DNA of 64,000 nucleotides from Onchocerca volvulus (Eukaryota > Nematoda > Chromadorea > Rhabditida > Onchocercidae), in NCBI GenBank assembly GCA_000499405.2, contig HG738137.1:10890621-10954620 (forward strand), in the 5' to 3' direction. Within the stretch, counting starts at the first letter, position 1. Every line of letters starts with the position of its first letter. The notes beneath the pieces are model-generated. The model was not told the origin of the DNA, ran no database searches, and saw only the letters and a program-made list of their open reading frames with translations. Below, one piece after another: positions 63,601 to 64,000 of this stretch. A program made the position numbers and the translations under genes.

Positions 63601-63690
63601 CGCATGTGCATGTTCATATTGCATAATCCATTTCATTGCTTTCATGATTTGTTTAGCTAATTCCGATAATTCGATATCTTCGAGAGAAGA
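51625..63690 (-). CDS. ccep-290: CEP290-like ciliary transition-zone coiled-coil protein, 25 exons in window, 5' end missing
   Basis: Exons: 63690-63514, 63080-62950, 62752-62659, 62572-62432, 62301-62113, 61447-61379, 61129-61067, 60713-60516, 60398-60273, 59928-59383, 59127-58927, 58375-58145, 57868-57716, 57381-57295, 57024-56710, 56299-56186, 55925-55749, 55641-55174, 54880-54248, 53947-53844, 53617-53500, 53366-53052, 52590-52456, 52203-52036, 51675-51625. All join in phase to 1667 codons and a TAG. The product is heptad-rich coiled coil nearly throughout. Segments recalling human CEP290, in order: NSLRERIG....DLNETFR (LRERVG...DLTEFR); EIARLQTLLLNSV; KYKDKVIEKYKSLL (QKEEVLKKYQRLL); EEVSKWHEKK...LRKKLKE (EELIRWEEGKK...IRNKLKE). 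CEP290 links axoneme and membrane at the transition zone of sensory cilia. The first in-window exon aligns near human residue 480, so several hundred N-terminal residues lie beyond 64000. Exon 59928-59383 has a repeat insert. Exons 55641-55174 and 54880-54248 include acidic, non-coiled linkers. Confidence 0.85.
52663..52775. repeat. 29-bp tandem repeat, about four units, ccep-290 intron
   Basis: Units starting tgctaatttattattttaat recur at about 52663, 52692, 52721 and 52750, increasingly diverged. AT-only apart from the tgc and act words. Confidence 0.75.
59608..59751 (-). repeat. 48-bp coding minisatellite (3 x 16 residues) in ccep-290
   Basis: Three in-frame 16-residue units at 59751-59704, 59703-59656 and 59655-59608. 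The first reads ERGKYTEDNDVNIRGS, the second ERExx with the same tail, and the third has VVNVRRG at its end. DNA identity between units 1 and 2 is almost complete. The charged, Gly-containing unit interrupts the coiled coil and has no counterpart I recall in CEP290 of other animals. Confidence 0.95.
61704..61748. repeat. (TGATAA)n microsatellite
   Basis: TGATAATAATAATGATAATG-type sequence, about 45 bases, interrupted once by GATAGT. It is in a ccep-290 intron. Confidence 0.85.
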
Positions 63691-64000
63691 CTAAATTTTA
63701 AATTCAAATATCGAATTTATAAGAAATGTTATATTGAAATTTAAATTTGAGAATAAGTTTTTTTTTTTCATATTTAAAAAACATTTTCTGCAAAAAAAAA
63801 AAAAAAAAAATCTACCAAGGACCAAATCTATTTAAGTTATTTAAGTCCTGTATTAAATCTAATTAAGTTTTGCATTACCTAAAACTTTGGCATAAAATAA
63901 GTAAATACAAAAATAAAACGTTTCTAATATCTACTATATCCTGAAATATGAAATACTATATTGAATTATTGCAATTTAAAATTAAACTGCAAAAATTAGC
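63691..64000 (-). other. Intron upstream of the first in-window ccep-290 exon
   Basis: AT-rich DNA with a poly-A run near 63793-63810. A possible 21-base in-phase microexon lies at 63920-63940: acceptor ATATTTCAG, seven codons DIVDIRN, donor GTTTTA. Both its ends are phase 0, matching the next exon at 63690. It is short enough to be chance. Confidence 0.3.

Overview
The window reads as nuclear DNA of a nematode, most likely a spirurid or filarial worm. It is strongly AT-rich with long A and T homopolymers, and its genes are broken into many small exons with TTTTCAG-type acceptors. Three genes have an acceptor-like site a few bases before the start codon, where nematodes add a spliced leader. 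The gene set (UNC-40/DCC with nematode-like architecture, an NPP-7/NUP153-like nucleoporin, CCEP-290) is animal. No species call is possible from sequence alone. All exon models were assembled by eye from reading frame, splice sites and remembered protein families; no alignment was run.

Layout. 1-950: flank, perhaps the tail of an upstream gene. 1353-6096 (+): DNA topoisomerase I, 16 exons, followed by T-rich DNA that is probably a long 3' UTR. 7.4-11 kb: AT-rich intergenic DNA. 11086-12367 (-): a five-exon gene for a small secreted cysteine-rich protein that I cannot assign to a family with confidence; it is the least familiar gene here. 14449-37481 (-): unc-40/DCC netrin receptor, 28 exons over 23 kb, with signal peptide, four Ig domains, six FN3 domains, a membrane helix and P1- and P3-like cytoplasmic motifs. 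Introns 1 and 2 are about 6.0 and 3.8 kb. 37.5-41.4 kb: flank between the divergent unc-40 and npp-7 genes, with a 22-bp tandem repeat and GC-richer DNA carrying E2F- and Sp/KLF-like sites. 41445-47845 (+): NUP153/npp-7, FG nucleoporin with two RanBP2-type zinc fingers, possibly with three more 5' coding exons. 50806-51180 (+): TRMT112, a single exon. 51625-63690 (-): CEP290/ccep-290, 25 exons, with its 5' end beyond the window.

The genes do not form a pathway. They cover DNA topology, axon guidance, nuclear pore structure, methyltransferase activation and the ciliary transition zone. No operon is evident: neighbours are mostly divergent or convergent, and the one same-strand pair (npp-7, TRMT112) is about 3 kb apart. 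I found no CRISPR array and no transposon, and I recognised no RNA gene.

The most notable observations are the secreted cysteine-rich gene, two GC-AG introns with the same AG|GCATG donor (top-1 and unc-40), a three-copy 48-bp coding minisatellite in ccep-290, the 22-bp repeat upstream of npp-7, and a phase-compatible 5' extension of npp-7.
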